From Acidobacteriota bacterium (lineage in GTDB: Bacteria > Acidobacteriota > Holophagae > Holophagales > Holophagaceae), in the NCBI GenBank assembly GCA_016213735.1, contig JACQZU010000026.1:62001-126000 (forward strand): a DNA stretch of 64,000 bases, written 5' to 3'. Below the pieces are notes generated by a model. The model did not search any database. It saw only the letters and a program-made list of their open reading frames with translations, and had not been told where the DNA came from. The position numbers and the translations under genes are program-made. Positions 47,617-56,752 of this stretch are shown one piece after another (within the stretch, counting starts at the first letter, position 1; every line of letters starts with the position of its first letter).

Positions 47617-49467
47617 TCAGGAGGCGGCCTCGAGCTTGACCGTGACCTGGACGTCCGGGATCGCGGTGTCAGGGCTCACAAGGCGGACCCTCACGAACTG
47701 GAGAACCGGAGCGTCGGTGTTCCCCGGGAAAGGGATCCGCGTGGCCGGACCGGTCCCGGTGAAGGTGAGGGTCCTGCCCAGGTTGGGAATCTCCACGAGG
47801 ATCGTGGCCCCCGCGGGCAATTGGGCCGGCACGGTCTGGAGGGAGATGTTGTAGGCGGTGTCCTTGCTCAAGCGGAACTTGGCCCAGGCCATTTCCCGGT
47901 GGGAGGTGCCCGGGAAGGTCCCCCCGAGGCGCGTGGCCCCGCTCATGCTGAGGGTGATGGGCGAAAGAGGGGCCGTGGCGGAATTGGGGTTGTCTCCCCA
48001 GTCCAGCAGGAAGCGCGCGTACTCCCCCGTGGTGGGTCGGGGCCAGGGGACTCCGAAAGGCGAAAGGAGAGGGGTGAGGACGGCGTCCGAAAAAATGGCC
48101 TTGAGATCCACCGGATCGTTGGCGCCCTTGTCTGCCTGCAGGAGGCTGAGCTGGGCATAGAGGCTGTAGGTGTCGATCACCACCGGGGTGGTGTCCGTGC
48201 TTTTCACGATGAGGTAGTAAAAGATTTTCCGGAGAGCGGCGAGGTTGATCTTCTCCCAGTCGGCGGCCGTTCCCGGACTGGGCAGGCTGTTGGCCTTGAG
48301 GTTCAGTTCCCAGCACAATGCCGCCACGCATGGGGCCGAGTACGGGCTTCGCTGGACAGGCGTCAACCCGCTGAGGTCCCGGATGTCCCGGAAGGTGGCC
48401 CCGGCCCCCGCCGTATCGGCGAGGTAGGGGCTCTTCAGGAGGCTCGCGGCCATGGCGTCGGGGAACCCTTCGAAAAGCACGAGGTCGGGGGCCAGGTCCG
48501 GCAGCCGGCCGCTGACCAGGATTCCCGCAGGCCACTGCCACGCCGAGTAAAGGAAGTTCCTGGCCAGCATGGGGAAGATCACCCCTTCGTCCCAGGCGTC
48601 GTCGTTGGCGCTGCCGCCCCGGAGGGAGCCGAAGAAGTGCCTCGTGTTGGTCGTGGAATCGTAGGCCTGGGGGTAGACGCTCCGGTCGTACTCGACGAAG
48701 CTGCCCTTGGGGTGGGAGATCCCCGGACGGTAGTGGAGGTCCAGAATGTCCCCCGGGTTGACCGTCCCGTAGTTGGAGCTGAAGGTGTAGACGGAGTCCA
48801 GGATGCCGAGGACGCGGCTGCCCGTGCCCTGGGTTTCCCGGACGGGGGTCGTGAGCAGTTTCTGGGAGGAAACCCCGATCCACCACTTGTCCGTGGTCCC
48901 CAAGTCGAAATCCACCGTGGCGTTGGCCGTGGGAGAGGTGGTGGGCACTGGCGTCCCTTCAGGCTCCTTCCCGTCGGTGCCCTTCCGGTAAAGGTAGAGG
49001 GGACGCTCGGCCTGGTTGAGGGAACTGTCGATCCCGCTGGGGTCGGAGACGAGGCGGATGCCGGTGCCGGTGCGGCTGGAGAGCTCGACGAAGCCCGGCT
49101 TCCCCTTCAACAAGGACCCGGAATAGGAGCCGTCCGAACCGGTCTGCTGCTCGAAGGTGATCTTCCACACCGTCGTCTTGGTTCCGTCCGGCGCGGTTTC
49201 CTCTTTGGCGGACCATCCCCGGACCTGGACCGCCCGGGCCGGGAGCTTGGTGGTGAACTTCGCCGGATCCGTCTCCAGCCCGGTGGGAACTCCGTTGGCG
49301 TCCTTCAGCAGGGGCACCCGGGTGTAGGTGACTTTGCCGCTCACGGTGATCACTTCGTCCGAGGTGCTGCCCCCACTGGGGGAGGAACTGCTCTTGCAGG
49401 CCAGGCCCGCGGCCAGGAGGAAGGCTCCAAGAAGCGCCAAACCCTGGCGGGGACAGAAGATCCGCAT
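47617..49467 (-). CDS. Uncharacterised secreted lipoprotein with beta-sandwich N-terminus
   Basis: 616 residues from ATG 49467 (GAGG 5 bases upstream). Signal peptide with lipobox-like A-G-L-A-C; Cys24 is the likely lipidation site, followed by a Ser/Gly linker. Residues about 38-130 (V-I-T-V-S-G-K-V-T-Y) resemble a carboxypeptidase-regulatory-like beta domain. The middle has D-E-G-V-I-F-P-M-L-A-R-N-F and, later, L-F-E-G-F-P-D-A-M-A-A-S. That layout recalls metallopeptidases of related secreted proteins, but no H-E-x2-H is present. The C-terminus is another beta-rich segment. The function is unknown. It is co-transcribed with the purine nucleoside phosphorylase. Confidence 0.75.
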   Translation of the reverse strand: MRIFCPRQGLALLGAFLLAAGLACKSSSSPSGGSTSDEVITVSGKVTYTRVPLLKDANGVPTGLETDPAKFTTKLPARAVQVRGWSAKEETAPDGTKTTVWKITFEQQTGSDGSYSGSLLKGKPGFVELSSRTGTGIRLVSDPSGIDSSLNQAERPLYLYRKGTDGKEPEGTPVPTTSPTANATVDFDLGTTDKWWIGVSSQKLLTTPVRETQGTGSRVLGILDSVYTFSSNYGTVNPGDILDLHYRPGISHPKGSFVEYDRSVYPQAYDSTTNTRHFFGSLRGGSANDDAWDEGVIFPMLARNFLYSAWQWPAGILVSGRLPDLAPDLVLFEGFPDAMAASLLKSPYLADTAGAGATFRDIRDLSGLTPVQRSPYSAPCVAALCWELNLKANSLPSPGTAADWEKINLAALRKIFYYLIVKSTDTTPVVIDTYSLYAQLSLLQADKGANDPVDLKAIFSDAVLTPLLSPFGVPWPRPTTGEYARFLLDWGDNPNSATAPLSPITLSMSGATRLGGTFPGTSHREMAWAKFRLSKDTAYNISLQTVPAQLPAGATILVEIPNLGRTLTFTGTGPATRIPFPGNTDAPVLQFVRVRLVSPDTAIPDVQVTVKLEAAS

Positions 49468-49583
49468 GCTCACCTCGAGAGCCCAAAGGATCCAGCCTAG
49501 CACGGGCGGCCGGGCGGAGCCCGGGCACATCCTGGCGGGAAGGGCCTACCTTGAATGCCGCTCCAGGAAGGAAGGTTCGGAAG

Positions 49584-50597
49584 TCAACGCCGTGAAGGAG
49601 CGGTGGCGGCGGCGTTCTCGGCCACCAGTTCCGCCGGGATCTCCTCCACATCGTTGAGGAGAGGGAGGGGGTTCCGGCGTTCTCCCTGGATTCGGAGTTC
49701 GAAATGCAGGTGGGGGCCCGTGGCATTCCCGGTCCGGCCCACCTCGGCGATCTTCTGGCCCCGGCGGACGATGTCCCCCTCGGCGACGAAGTTGCCCTTG
49801 TGATGGGCGTAAAGGGTCGACACGCCGTTGCCGTGGTCCAGGACCACGAAATTCCCGTATTGCCGGTGCCGCCCCACCGCGACCACCTCGCCGTCCATGG
49901 TGGCGTAGACGTCCGTGCCGACGGGGGCTGTGAGGTCCACGCCCTTGTGGGAGCCCCGATAACGGACCCGCTTCTTCTTCGCACTCTGCTTGACCCGCAC
50001 CACCCGGGTGCGGACCCGGGGTCCCCAGCTGGAACTCACCGTGCGGGTCTGGACCGGCCACAGGAGGTCCAGGTTGGCAGGGTCCGCCGGCTCGAAGGGC
50101 TGGGTCCGGGCCGGGAGGATTTCGGGCCCGGCTTCAGGCACCACGGGCTTCATGTGGACCGCGAGGTTGGCTCCCTCCCGGCCGCGGAGATCCAACAAGG
50201 AGGACTCGGAATGCCCCTCGGGAGCGAGAAGCCGGGTCTGGGCCGGCAGCACACGCTCCAAGTGGGGCAGGACAGAGGGGCCGAGCTGGGGCCAGCCCGG
50301 AAGGGTGGCCACCGGAACGGCCAGGGCCGCCCCGTGCACCACCTCAACCTCGACGGGTGGGGCGGGGGCCGGGCGCTGGCCGGGCCGGTTCCGCTTCACG
50401 GTGACGGTCTGGCCGATGGAGAGCTTCGACAGGGTGAGGCCCGGGTTCAGGGTCTGCAATTGGGCCATGCTGAGCCCGTGGACCTTGGCGATGCGGGCGG
50501 CATTGTCCCCCCGCCGGACCCGGTAGACCCCCTGGGCGGCCTCCAGCCCTCCGGACACGAGGGTCACCAGGGCCAGTGTCAACAGCGTCGAGGGCAT
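49584..50597 (-). CDS. LysM-domain M23 family metallopeptidase
   Basis: 337 residues with a signal peptide (M-P-S-T-L-L-T-L-A-L-V-T-L-V-S-G-G-L-E-A-A). A LysM domain follows at about 25-70 (Y-R-V-R-R-G-D-N-A-A-R-I-A-K-V-H-G-L). The C-terminal M23 (LytM) peptidase has H-K-G-V-D-L-T-A-P-V-G-T (H-x3-D), T-L-Y-A-H and the H-x-H of G-P-H-L-H-F-E-L. It should act in the periplasm on peptidoglycan cross-links or activate amidases. All zinc ligands are present, so it is likely active. ATG 50597 is chosen because the signal peptide begins there; upstream sequence in frame is Pro/Arg-rich and not protein-like. Confidence 0.9.
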   Translation of the reverse strand: MPSTLLTLALVTLVSGGLEAAQGVYRVRRGDNAARIAKVHGLSMAQLQTLNPGLTLSKLSIGQTVTVKRNRPGQRPAPAPPVEVEVVHGAALAVPVATLPGWPQLGPSVLPHLERVLPAQTRLLAPEGHSESSLLDLRGREGANLAVHMKPVVPEAGPEILPARTQPFEPADPANLDLLWPVQTRTVSSSWGPRVRTRVVRVKQSAKKKRVRYRGSHKGVDLTAPVGTDVYATMDGEVVAVGRHRQYGNFVVLDHGNGVSTLYAHHKGNFVAEGDIVRRGQKIAEVGRTGNATGPHLHFELRIQGERRNPLPLLNDVEEIPAELVAENAAATAPSRR

Positions 50598-50730
50598 GGG
50601 GCTCCAGAAGGGGCTGCGAGGAGGAGGGGGGTGGTGCGGCCGCCTCCTGCTGGGCGATCTCCCGTTGCGGTGAAAAAGGCAGGGGCCAGGATAAGCGAGC
50701 CCCGGGGGGGGTGGCAAATGTAAATTGAAT

Positions 50731-51246
50731 CTAAATTTTCCAAGGGGCGGCGGGCCAATCCCCGGTGACGGTTCCCCGGCGCCCGCCTTCCTTGAGCAAA
50801 AGGCGCACCGGGCCCAGTTCCATGGCATGGTCCACCGCCTTCAGCATGTCGTAGAGGGTGAGGAGGGCCCCGCAGACTCCCGCCATGGCCTCCATCTCCA
50901 CCCCGGTGGGGCCCCGCAACACCACCTCCACCCGGAACCAGGCCAGGGAGGTGGCCGGATCCCAGAGATGGTCCACCGAGATCCCTTCGGCCGCGACTGG
51001 ATGGGCCAGGGGGATGATGTCCGAAGTCCGCTTCACCGCGTTCACCCCACCGATTCGGGCCACGGACCAGGGGTCCCCCTTTTTCAGAGAGCCTTCGCCG
51101 GCCTGGGCGGCCTCCAGGGCCCTGGCGCAGGCGGGGCCCAGCCGCAGGCAGCCCGCCGCCACGGCCCGCCGCAGGGTCGGGCCCTTTCCCGAGACATCCA
51201 CCATCCGGGGCCTGCCCTCGGGATCCAGGTGGCTGAGGCGGCTCAT
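50731..51246 (-). CDS. moaC: Cyclic pyranopterin monophosphate synthase
   Basis: 171 residues. Works with MoaA in the first step of molybdenum cofactor synthesis. M-V-D-V-S-G-K, G-D-P-W-S-V-A-R-I-G-G-V-N-A-V-K-R-T-S-D-I-I-P-L-A-H-P and the C-terminal M-E-A-M-A-G-V with Y-D-M-L-K-A-V-D are diagnostic, including the catalytic Lys and Asp. The start overlaps the upstream HAD gene stop (ATGA). No other molybdenum cofactor gene is in the window. Confidence 0.95.
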   Translation of the reverse strand: MSRLSHLDPEGRPRMVDVSGKGPTLRRAVAAGCLRLGPACARALEAAQAGEGSLKKGDPWSVARIGGVNAVKRTSDIIPLAHPVAAEGISVDHLWDPATSLAWFRVEVVLRGPTGVEMEAMAGVCGALLTLYDMLKAVDHAMELGPVRLLLKEGGRRGTVTGDWPAAPWKI

Positions 51247-51917
51247 GCGCGGGCCTCCGCCCCGGGTGCCCAGGCCAGGAGGATGTCCCGGAGCGCCGGG
51301 ACGTCGGGCGCGTAGGCCCTGGGCCCCCAAGGGAGGAGTTCCTCCTCGGGATAGAAGCCGTGACCCACCGCCAGGGAGGGGACCCCGGCCCCACGGGCCA
51401 TGTCCAGGTCGAAAGGGGTGTCCCCGACCATCAGGAGGTCCTCGGGGTCCAGGGAGGTCTCCTCCAGGATCCGGTTCAGGCTTTCCGGGTCCGGTTTCCC
51501 CAGGACCACGTCATCGGGCGTCACCACGGGGGAGAACCAGCCGGCCCAACCGAGTCCTTGGATCTGTCGGAGGACGGGGACGCTTCGTTTGGAGGTGGCG
51601 ATGGCCATGCGGATCCCCAGGGCCCGGAGCTCCTGCAGCAGGGGCTCCATGCCTGGGAAAGGCCGGAGCAGGTGCTCGTTTCCGGCCCAGTCGAAACTCC
51701 GGTAGACCTTCAGGACTTCCGCAGGGTCCATTCCGAGCGGGCGAAAGGTGTTCGCCAGGCCGGCCTCCACCGGCAGGCCGACGCTTCGCAGCCAGCTCTC
51801 CCGGAGTCCGGGGCGATCCTGGAGCCCCAAGCCCTTGAGGGCGTGCTCCATCCCCGCTTCGATGAGGGGGCGGCTGTCCACAAGGGTCCCGTCGAAATCC
51901 CACACGATGAGCTTCAA
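51243..51917 (-). CDS. HAD-superfamily hydrolase (phosphoglycolate phosphatase-like)
   Basis: 224 residues from TTG 51917, which has AGGAGG 5 bases upstream. HAD motif I: V-W-D-F-D-G-T-L-V-D-S (nucleophile Asp and acid Asp); motif II: I-A-T-S-K-R; motif III/IV: L-G-K-P-D-P-E-S and M-V-G-D-T-P-F-D-L-D-M-A. A helical cap domain lies between motifs I and II, as in Gph/YjjG-type phosphatases. Substrate unknown. It overlaps the upstream decarboxylase stop and the downstream moaC start, so it is part of one polycistron. Confidence 0.9.
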   Translation of the reverse strand: MKLIVWDFDGTLVDSRPLIEAGMEHALKGLGLQDRPGLRESWLRSVGLPVEAGLANTFRPLGMDPAEVLKVYRSFDWAGNEHLLRPFPGMEPLLQELRALGIRMAIATSKRSVPVLRQIQGLGWAGWFSPVVTPDDVVLGKPDPESLNRILEETSLDPEDLLMVGDTPFDLDMARGAGVPSLAVGHGFYPEEELLPWGPRAYAPDVPALRDILLAWAPGAEARA

Positions 51918-53398
51918 CCCGGCCTCCTCTCCCCATGATTCCACCGCGGAGCCCCCTGCCCGTCCCGGAGGGCCGCGGCCCAGGCCTCCGCCCTGTCCAG
52001 CAGACAGGCCAGATCCTCCAACGTGGTTCCGGGATTGACGAGGGTCGTGCGCAGCCAGGTGCGGTCCCGCAGGCGGGTCTTGACGAGGTAGAACGAGCCC
52101 TCCTCCACGATGGCCTGGCGGATCCGGGACTGGAGTCCGTCGGGGTCGGGCTCCCCCTGGGGGAGGTGCCGAAAACAGACAATGTTGCTTTCGGGCCGGA
52201 CGGCCAGTTCCCACCCCGGCCGCCGTTCGATGAGGTCCGCAAAATCCCGGGCGAGGTCCCACATGCGCTCGACGAAGGCGGCCAGGAGGGCCTCCCCGTG
52301 GACCTTCAGGGTGAGGTAGAGCCCCAGCGCCAGGGGCCGCTTGGTGCACTCCAGGGTCCGGTGGGCGATGTTGAACCACTCCAGGCGGGCGCTGCGGTCG
52401 AAGAGGTAGGAAGCCTGCTGGCTGAAGGTCTCGTAGGATCGCTCCCCGTCCCGGAAGAGCACGGCCGTGCAGAGGGCGGGCTGCAACAGCATCTTGTGGG
52501 CGTCCACCACCACGCTGTCGGCGTCCTCCAGGCCCTGGATCAGGGGCCGCAGCCTTTCGGACACCACGACCGCGCCGCTGTGGGCCGCGTCCACGTGGAG
52601 CCACAGGCCCCGGTCGCGGCAGATCCGGCCGATGGGTTCCAGGGGATCGAGGGCCCCCGTGGCCGTGGAGCCCGCGCTGGCCACCACCGCCATGACCCGC
52701 AGGCCCTCGGAGGCCGCGGCGTCGAGGGCCGCCTCGAGGTCCCGGGGGTGCATGCGGAACCGCTCGTCCGCCGGCACCAGGCGAACGCCCCGGGAGCCGA
52801 GCCCCATGGCCTGGGCGGAGCGTTTGACACTGTAGTGGGCTTCCGCGGACCCGACGATGCACAGGGGGGGGCGGTCTGCCAGGCCCTCCTCCCATACGTC
52901 GAAGGGGGCCGAAGCCTGCCGGGCCGCCAGCAGGGCCGTGAGGTTGCCCGCGCTGCCACCGTGGGTGAGAACCCCGTCGGCCCGGGCCGGATCGAAACCG
53001 ATGCGACCCGCCAGCCAGCGCAGCACGCTCCGCTCCATGGCCGTGGCCGAGGGACCCATCTCGTAGATCGCGGATCCGTTGTTCACGAGGTCGGCCAGGG
53101 CCCCGGCCAGGGAGGCCAGGGGCAGGGGCGCCGAGCACTGGTGGCCCACGAAGCGGGGGTGCTGGAGGTGCTGGGCCTCCCGAAGGAATCGGTCCAGGAA
53201 TTCCAGCGGGTCCCCCCCGCCCCCGGGCCCGAATTCCGCGGGCCAGGCCCCGAGCATGGCCTCGGGATCCCGCCAGGGAAGGACGGGCATCCGGCCGGAC
53301 TGGGCCTCGGCGAGGTGGGCCGCCAGGCGGTCCACCCAGGCGTGGCCGAGCCGCCTGAACCGCTCGGGATCGAAGGCGTCCCCCAGGAGATCGGTCAA
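51914..53398 (-). CDS. PLP-dependent group II amino-acid decarboxylase
   Basis: 494 residues from a TTG at 53398 that overlaps the symporter stop as TTGA. Fold-type I PLP enzyme of the aromatic-amino-acid/glutamate/diaminobutyrate decarboxylase family: G-G-S-A-G-N-L-T-A-L (phosphate binding), the H-V-D-A-A-H-S-G Asp that binds the pyridine nitrogen, and the PLP Lys in V-D-A-H-K-M-L-L. Substrate cannot be assigned; coupling to a dicarboxylate/amino-acid symporter points to an acidic amino acid. A very long frame extends upstream but crosses three other genes and is not this protein. No strong ribosome site is seen before the TTG. Confidence 0.85.
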   Translation of the reverse strand: MTDLLGDAFDPERFRRLGHAWVDRLAAHLAEAQSGRMPVLPWRDPEAMLGAWPAEFGPGGGGDPLEFLDRFLREAQHLQHPRFVGHQCSAPLPLASLAGALADLVNNGSAIYEMGPSATAMERSVLRWLAGRIGFDPARADGVLTHGGSAGNLTALLAARQASAPFDVWEEGLADRPPLCIVGSAEAHYSVKRSAQAMGLGSRGVRLVPADERFRMHPRDLEAALDAAASEGLRVMAVVASAGSTATGALDPLEPIGRICRDRGLWLHVDAAHSGAVVVSERLRPLIQGLEDADSVVVDAHKMLLQPALCTAVLFRDGERSYETFSQQASYLFDRSARLEWFNIAHRTLECTKRPLALGLYLTLKVHGEALLAAFVERMWDLARDFADLIERRPGWELAVRPESNIVCFRHLPQGEPDPDGLQSRIRQAIVEEGSFYLVKTRLRDRTWLRTTLVNPGTTLEDLACLLDRAEAWAAALRDGQGAPRWNHGERRPG

Positions 53399-54699
53399 GA
53401 GGCCCCCGAGGGTCCCGAGACCTCCCCTCGTTCCGTCCCGAAACTCCGCTCCCACTTGGCGATGACCACCGAGGCCAGGCCGTTGCCCGTGACGTTCACC
53501 GTGGTGCGGGCCATGTCCATGATCTCGTCCACGGCCAGGATCATGGCCACGCCCGCATCGCCGGGCAGGCCGAAGGAGGCGCAGGTGGCGGCGATGATCA
53601 CCAGGGTGGCCCGGGGCACGCCGGCCACGCCCTTGCTCGTGAGCATGAACATCAGCAGCATCATGATCTGCTGCCCCAGGGACATGTGGATGCCCGCGGC
53701 CTGGGCGATGGCGAGGCTGGCCAGCACCAGGTAGAGGGTGCTGCCGTCCAGGTTGAAGCTGTAGCCCGTGGGGATCACGAAGCTGGCCACCCGGCGGGGC
53801 ACGCCGAAGCGCACCATCTCTTCCAGCAGCTTGGGCAGGGCGGCTTCGCTGGAGGCGGTGGAGAAGGCCGTGAGGGCGGGGTCCTTGATGGAGCGGAAGA
53901 AGCCCAGGATGGGGATTCGGAAGGCCAGCATGATGGGGATGAAGACCAGGACCACGAGCAGGGCCAGGGCCAGGTAGAGAGAACCCACGAGCTTGGCGTA
54001 CTGGCCGATGAGGTGGGCCACGGCTGGCCAGCCCTGCACGAGGACCCCGTTCACCTTCTGGCCGGCGGCCATGTGGCTCACGTTGTAGGCCATGGCGCCG
54101 AAGACCCCCAACGGAGTGAGGGCCATGACCATGTCGGTGTAACGGAACATCACCTGGGCCAGCCCCTCGAAAAAGGAGAGGACCGGCCGACCCTTCTCCC
54201 CCGTGCGGGTCAAGGCGATTCCGATGAGCGCGGCGAAGACCACCACCGGCAAGATGTCGGCCTCGGCGGCGTGCCTGAAGAAGTTGGAGGGGAAGGCGTG
54301 GAGGGCGATCTCCCAGCCGCTCTTCATGGCCGCGTGGGGGAGGGTTTCGGTGGTCTTGAGGGGCAGGCCGGCCCCGGGCTGGAAGCCGTTGGCCACCACC
54401 AGGCCGATGATGAGGGCCAGGGTGGTGACGACCTCGAAGTAGAGAAGGGCCTTGCCGCCCATCCGACCCACCGCCTTGATGTCCCCGGTCTGGGCGATGC
54501 CCGTGATGATGGTGGCCACCAGGATGGGGACGATGATGCTCTTGATGAGGGCGATGAAGGCCTTGGAGAGGAAGCGGAAGGATTCGTAGGCCCAGGGGAA
54601 ACGGTCGGAGGGCAGGAAACCCCCGAGGACCACGCCCATGGCGAGGCCCACGAAGATCCAGAAGGTGCTCGAGCGGTACCAGGGCTTGGCGGCGGTCAT
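53395..54699 (-). CDS. Dicarboxylate/amino acid:cation symporter (DAACS family)
   Basis: 434 residues, about eight transmembrane segments plus two re-entrant loops, GltP/DctA-like. The Ser-rich hairpin F-S-T-A-S-S-E-A-A-L-P, the sodium-site N-L-D-G-S-T-L-Y-L and G-V-A-G-V-P-R-A-T-L are characteristic. It would import glutamate, aspartate or C4-dicarboxylates with protons or sodium. Its stop overlaps the decarboxylase TTG, so uptake and decarboxylation are probably linked. It lies 6 bases downstream of the stop of a small membrane protein gene and is likely in the same operon. Confidence 0.92.
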   Translation of the reverse strand: MTAAKPWYRSSTFWIFVGLAMGVVLGGFLPSDRFPWAYESFRFLSKAFIALIKSIIVPILVATIITGIAQTGDIKAVGRMGGKALLYFEVVTTLALIIGLVVANGFQPGAGLPLKTTETLPHAAMKSGWEIALHAFPSNFFRHAAEADILPVVVFAALIGIALTRTGEKGRPVLSFFEGLAQVMFRYTDMVMALTPLGVFGAMAYNVSHMAAGQKVNGVLVQGWPAVAHLIGQYAKLVGSLYLALALLVVLVFIPIMLAFRIPILGFFRSIKDPALTAFSTASSEAALPKLLEEMVRFGVPRRVASFVIPTGYSFNLDGSTLYLVLASLAIAQAAGIHMSLGQQIMMLLMFMLTSKGVAGVPRATLVIIAATCASFGLPGDAGVAMILAVDEIMDMARTTVNVTGNGLASVVIAKWERSFGTERGEVSGPSGAS

Positions 54700-54705
54700 G
54701 GCTGG

Positions 54706-55236
54706 TCAGTGTCCCACGAAGGTGCGCCGTTCCTCCCCGGGGAGCTGGGGCATTTGGGGCAGCCGTTCCCAGGCGAGCTGGAAGGTGACGCCCAGCCGCC
54801 GCCCCGGGGCCAGCAGGCCATGCTGGAGGTCGTCCCGCAGGTCCATCAGCAGGGCGCGCCGCTGGCCGCCCGGCGCCTCGAAGCGGATCAGGGCCAGGTC
54901 GTGGGTGCGCCGAAGGATCAGTCCCTGTCCTAGGCGGCGGGCGGCCACGGGGATGGCCCTGGGGGGGAAGGAGATCCGTCCGTCCGACGCTCCGAGGAAC
55001 TCGCCGGCAGCCGGCCAGGGTGGCGGCCAGTCCCGGGTCCTGCCGACCCAGAGGGCGGCCCGGGTGCCCTCCGGGAGGCCGCCGGCTTCCAGGGTGACCA
55101 GGAGGGTGCCCTGGCCAAACCGGGCCGGGGTTTCCCACCAGGCAAGGAGGGCAGCGGCCACCAGGAGCAGGCCGGCCCAGAGCACGTAGTACCAGCGGCG
55201 GCGGTAGTGGATGGAGGTTGGGGCCGGGGGGTTCAT
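54706..55236 (-). CDS. Hypothetical membrane-anchored protein
   Basis: 176 residues from ATG 55236. A short basic N-terminus (H-Y-R-R-R-W-Y-Y) is followed by one transmembrane helix (about 15-33), then a predicted beta-rich extracytoplasmic domain containing L-L-V-T-L-E-A-G-G-L-P-E-G-T. I do not recognise a family. Coding is supported by a sensible topology, the six-base spacing to the symporter gene and frame-appropriate base usage. It is divergent from the dihydrolipoyl dehydrogenase. Confidence 0.6.
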   Translation of the reverse strand: MNPPAPTSIHYRRRWYYVLWAGLLLVAAALLAWWETPARFGQGTLLVTLEAGGLPEGTRAALWVGRTRDWPPPWPAAGEFLGASDGRISFPPRAIPVAARRLGQGLILRRTHDLALIRFEAPGGQRRALLMDLRDDLQHGLLAPGRRLGVTFQLAWERLPQMPQLPGEERRTFVGH

Positions 55237-55297
55237 GACAGATGTAGATGCTCGCATGGGAAGATGGGCCTCGGGGCGGGTCCCCTGGAGCTTTGGC

Positions 55298-56713
55298 ATG
55301 GCCTCCTTCGATCTGATCGTCATCGGTTCGGGCCCCGGCGGGTACATCGCCGCCATCCGGGGAGCCCAGCTGGGGCTCAGCACCGCCCTGGTGGAGAAGG
55401 ACACGGTTCTGGGGGGCACCTGCCTGCACCGGGGCTGCATCCCCGCCAAGACCTGGTTGGAAAGCGCCCACCGCTTCGAGCAGATGCAGCAGGCCGCCGA
55501 GTTCGGGATCCAGGGGGTGGACGCAGGGGCGCTGCGGGCGGACCTCGCCGCCATCGTCAAGCGGAAGAATCGCATCGTCCTGAAGAACGCCAAGGGGATC
55601 GAATTCCTCATGAAAAAGAACAAGGTGACCGTCCTCAAGGGTTTCGGACGCCTGGGGGGGAAGGGGAAGGTGGAGGTTCAGGGAGAGGCGGGGACGGAGG
55701 TCCACGAGGCCAAGCGCATCATCCTGGCCACGGGTTCGGTGCCCCGGGACCTGCCGGGCCTGGAGGCTGACGGGCGGCGGGTGCTCAACAGCGACCACAT
55801 CCTGGAGATCCCGGAACTGCCCTCGCACCTGGTGATCCTCGGCGCGGGCGCCATCGGCGTGGAGTTCGCCAGCGTCTTTGCCCGGTTGGGCTCCAAGGTG
55901 ACCCTGGTGGAGCTGCTGGATTCCGTGCTGCCCATCGAGGACGAGGCGGTGGGGCAGGAGCTGGCCAGGATCTTCACCAAGCAGCACAAGATGGACATCC
56001 GCTGCGGGACCCGCATCACGGGGGTGGAGCGCTTCGAGGACCGGGTGATCTGCCACCTGGAAGGGCTGAAGCCGGGAACCCTGGAGGCCAGCCACCTCCT
56101 GGTGGCGGTGGGCCGGGCCCCGGTGACGGGGGGCGTGGGCCTGGAGCAGACCGCGGCGATCATGGACCGGGGCTGCGTGGCCGTGGATGCCTTCATGCGC
56201 ACCGCGGAGCCCGGTCTCTACGCCATCGGGGACGTGGTCCGGACGCCCTGGCTGGCCCACGTGGCCAGCGACGAGGGCCTCGTCGCTGCCGAGCACGCCG
56301 CCCAGAGCCTGGGCGTGGGGGTGCATCCGCACCCGGTCAACTACGACCGAGTGCCGGGCTGCACCTACTGCGATCCCGAGGTGGGCAGCATCGGCCTCAC
56401 CGAAAGGGCCGCGCGGGAGCGGGGCTTCGAGGTCCAGGTGGGCAGCTTCCCCTTCATGCCCATGGCCAAGGCCAACATCGTCGGGGAGCCCCACGGCTTC
56501 ATCAAGATCGTGGCCGAGAAGAAGTACGGCGAGATCCTCGGCATCCACATCCTCGGGCCCAAGGCCACGGAGCTGGTGGCCTCCAGCGTGGCGATCCTGG
56601 CCGGGGAGCTCACCGTGGACGCCCTCATCCAGACCATGTACCCCCACCCCACCCTGAACGAGGTGTTCCCGGAAGCCGCGCGGGCGGTCCATGGCCGCGC
56701 GCTGAATGCGTGA
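55298..56713 (+). CDS. lpdA: Dihydrolipoyl dehydrogenase (E3)
   Basis: 471 residues. Flavoprotein disulfide reductase that reoxidises lipoamide in 2-oxoacid dehydrogenase or glycine-cleavage complexes. FAD motif V-I-G-S-G-P-G-G-Y-I-A-A, redox-active disulfide G-G-T-C-L-H-R-G-C-I-P, NAD motif L-G-A-G-A-I-G-V-E-F, and the C-terminal base His in M-Y-P-H-P-T-L-N-E. ATG 55298 has GGAG 7 bases upstream; an in-frame extension to 55211 looks non-homologous. No E1 or E2 gene is adjacent, so its complex is elsewhere. Confidence 0.95.
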   Translation: MASFDLIVIGSGPGGYIAAIRGAQLGLSTALVEKDTVLGGTCLHRGCIPAKTWLESAHRFEQMQQAAEFGIQGVDAGALRADLAAIVKRKNRIVLKNAKGIEFLMKKNKVTVLKGFGRLGGKGKVEVQGEAGTEVHEAKRIILATGSVPRDLPGLEADGRRVLNSDHILEIPELPSHLVILGAGAIGVEFASVFARLGSKVTLVELLDSVLPIEDEAVGQELARIFTKQHKMDIRCGTRITGVERFEDRVICHLEGLKPGTLEASHLLVAVGRAPVTGGVGLEQTAAIMDRGCVAVDAFMRTAEPGLYAIGDVVRTPWLAHVASDEGLVAAEHAAQSLGVGVHPHPVNYDRVPGCTYCDPEVGSIGLTERAARERGFEVQVGSFPFMPMAKANIVGEPHGFIKIVAEKKYGEILGIHILGPKATELVASSVAILAGELTVDALIQTMYPHPTLNEVFPEAARAVHGRALNA

Positions 56714-56752
56714 TTCCTCGTCTGGGGCTCCGTGGGGAAGGAGCCTGATAAC

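Noticed and set aside
51914-56692. A continuous minus-strand frame of about 1590 codons covering the decarboxylase and everything upstream of it
   Set aside because: Only the last 494 codons look like a protein family. The rest is Gly/Pro/Arg/His-rich sequence overlapping the symporter and lpdA genes, caused by scarce stop codons at high GC.
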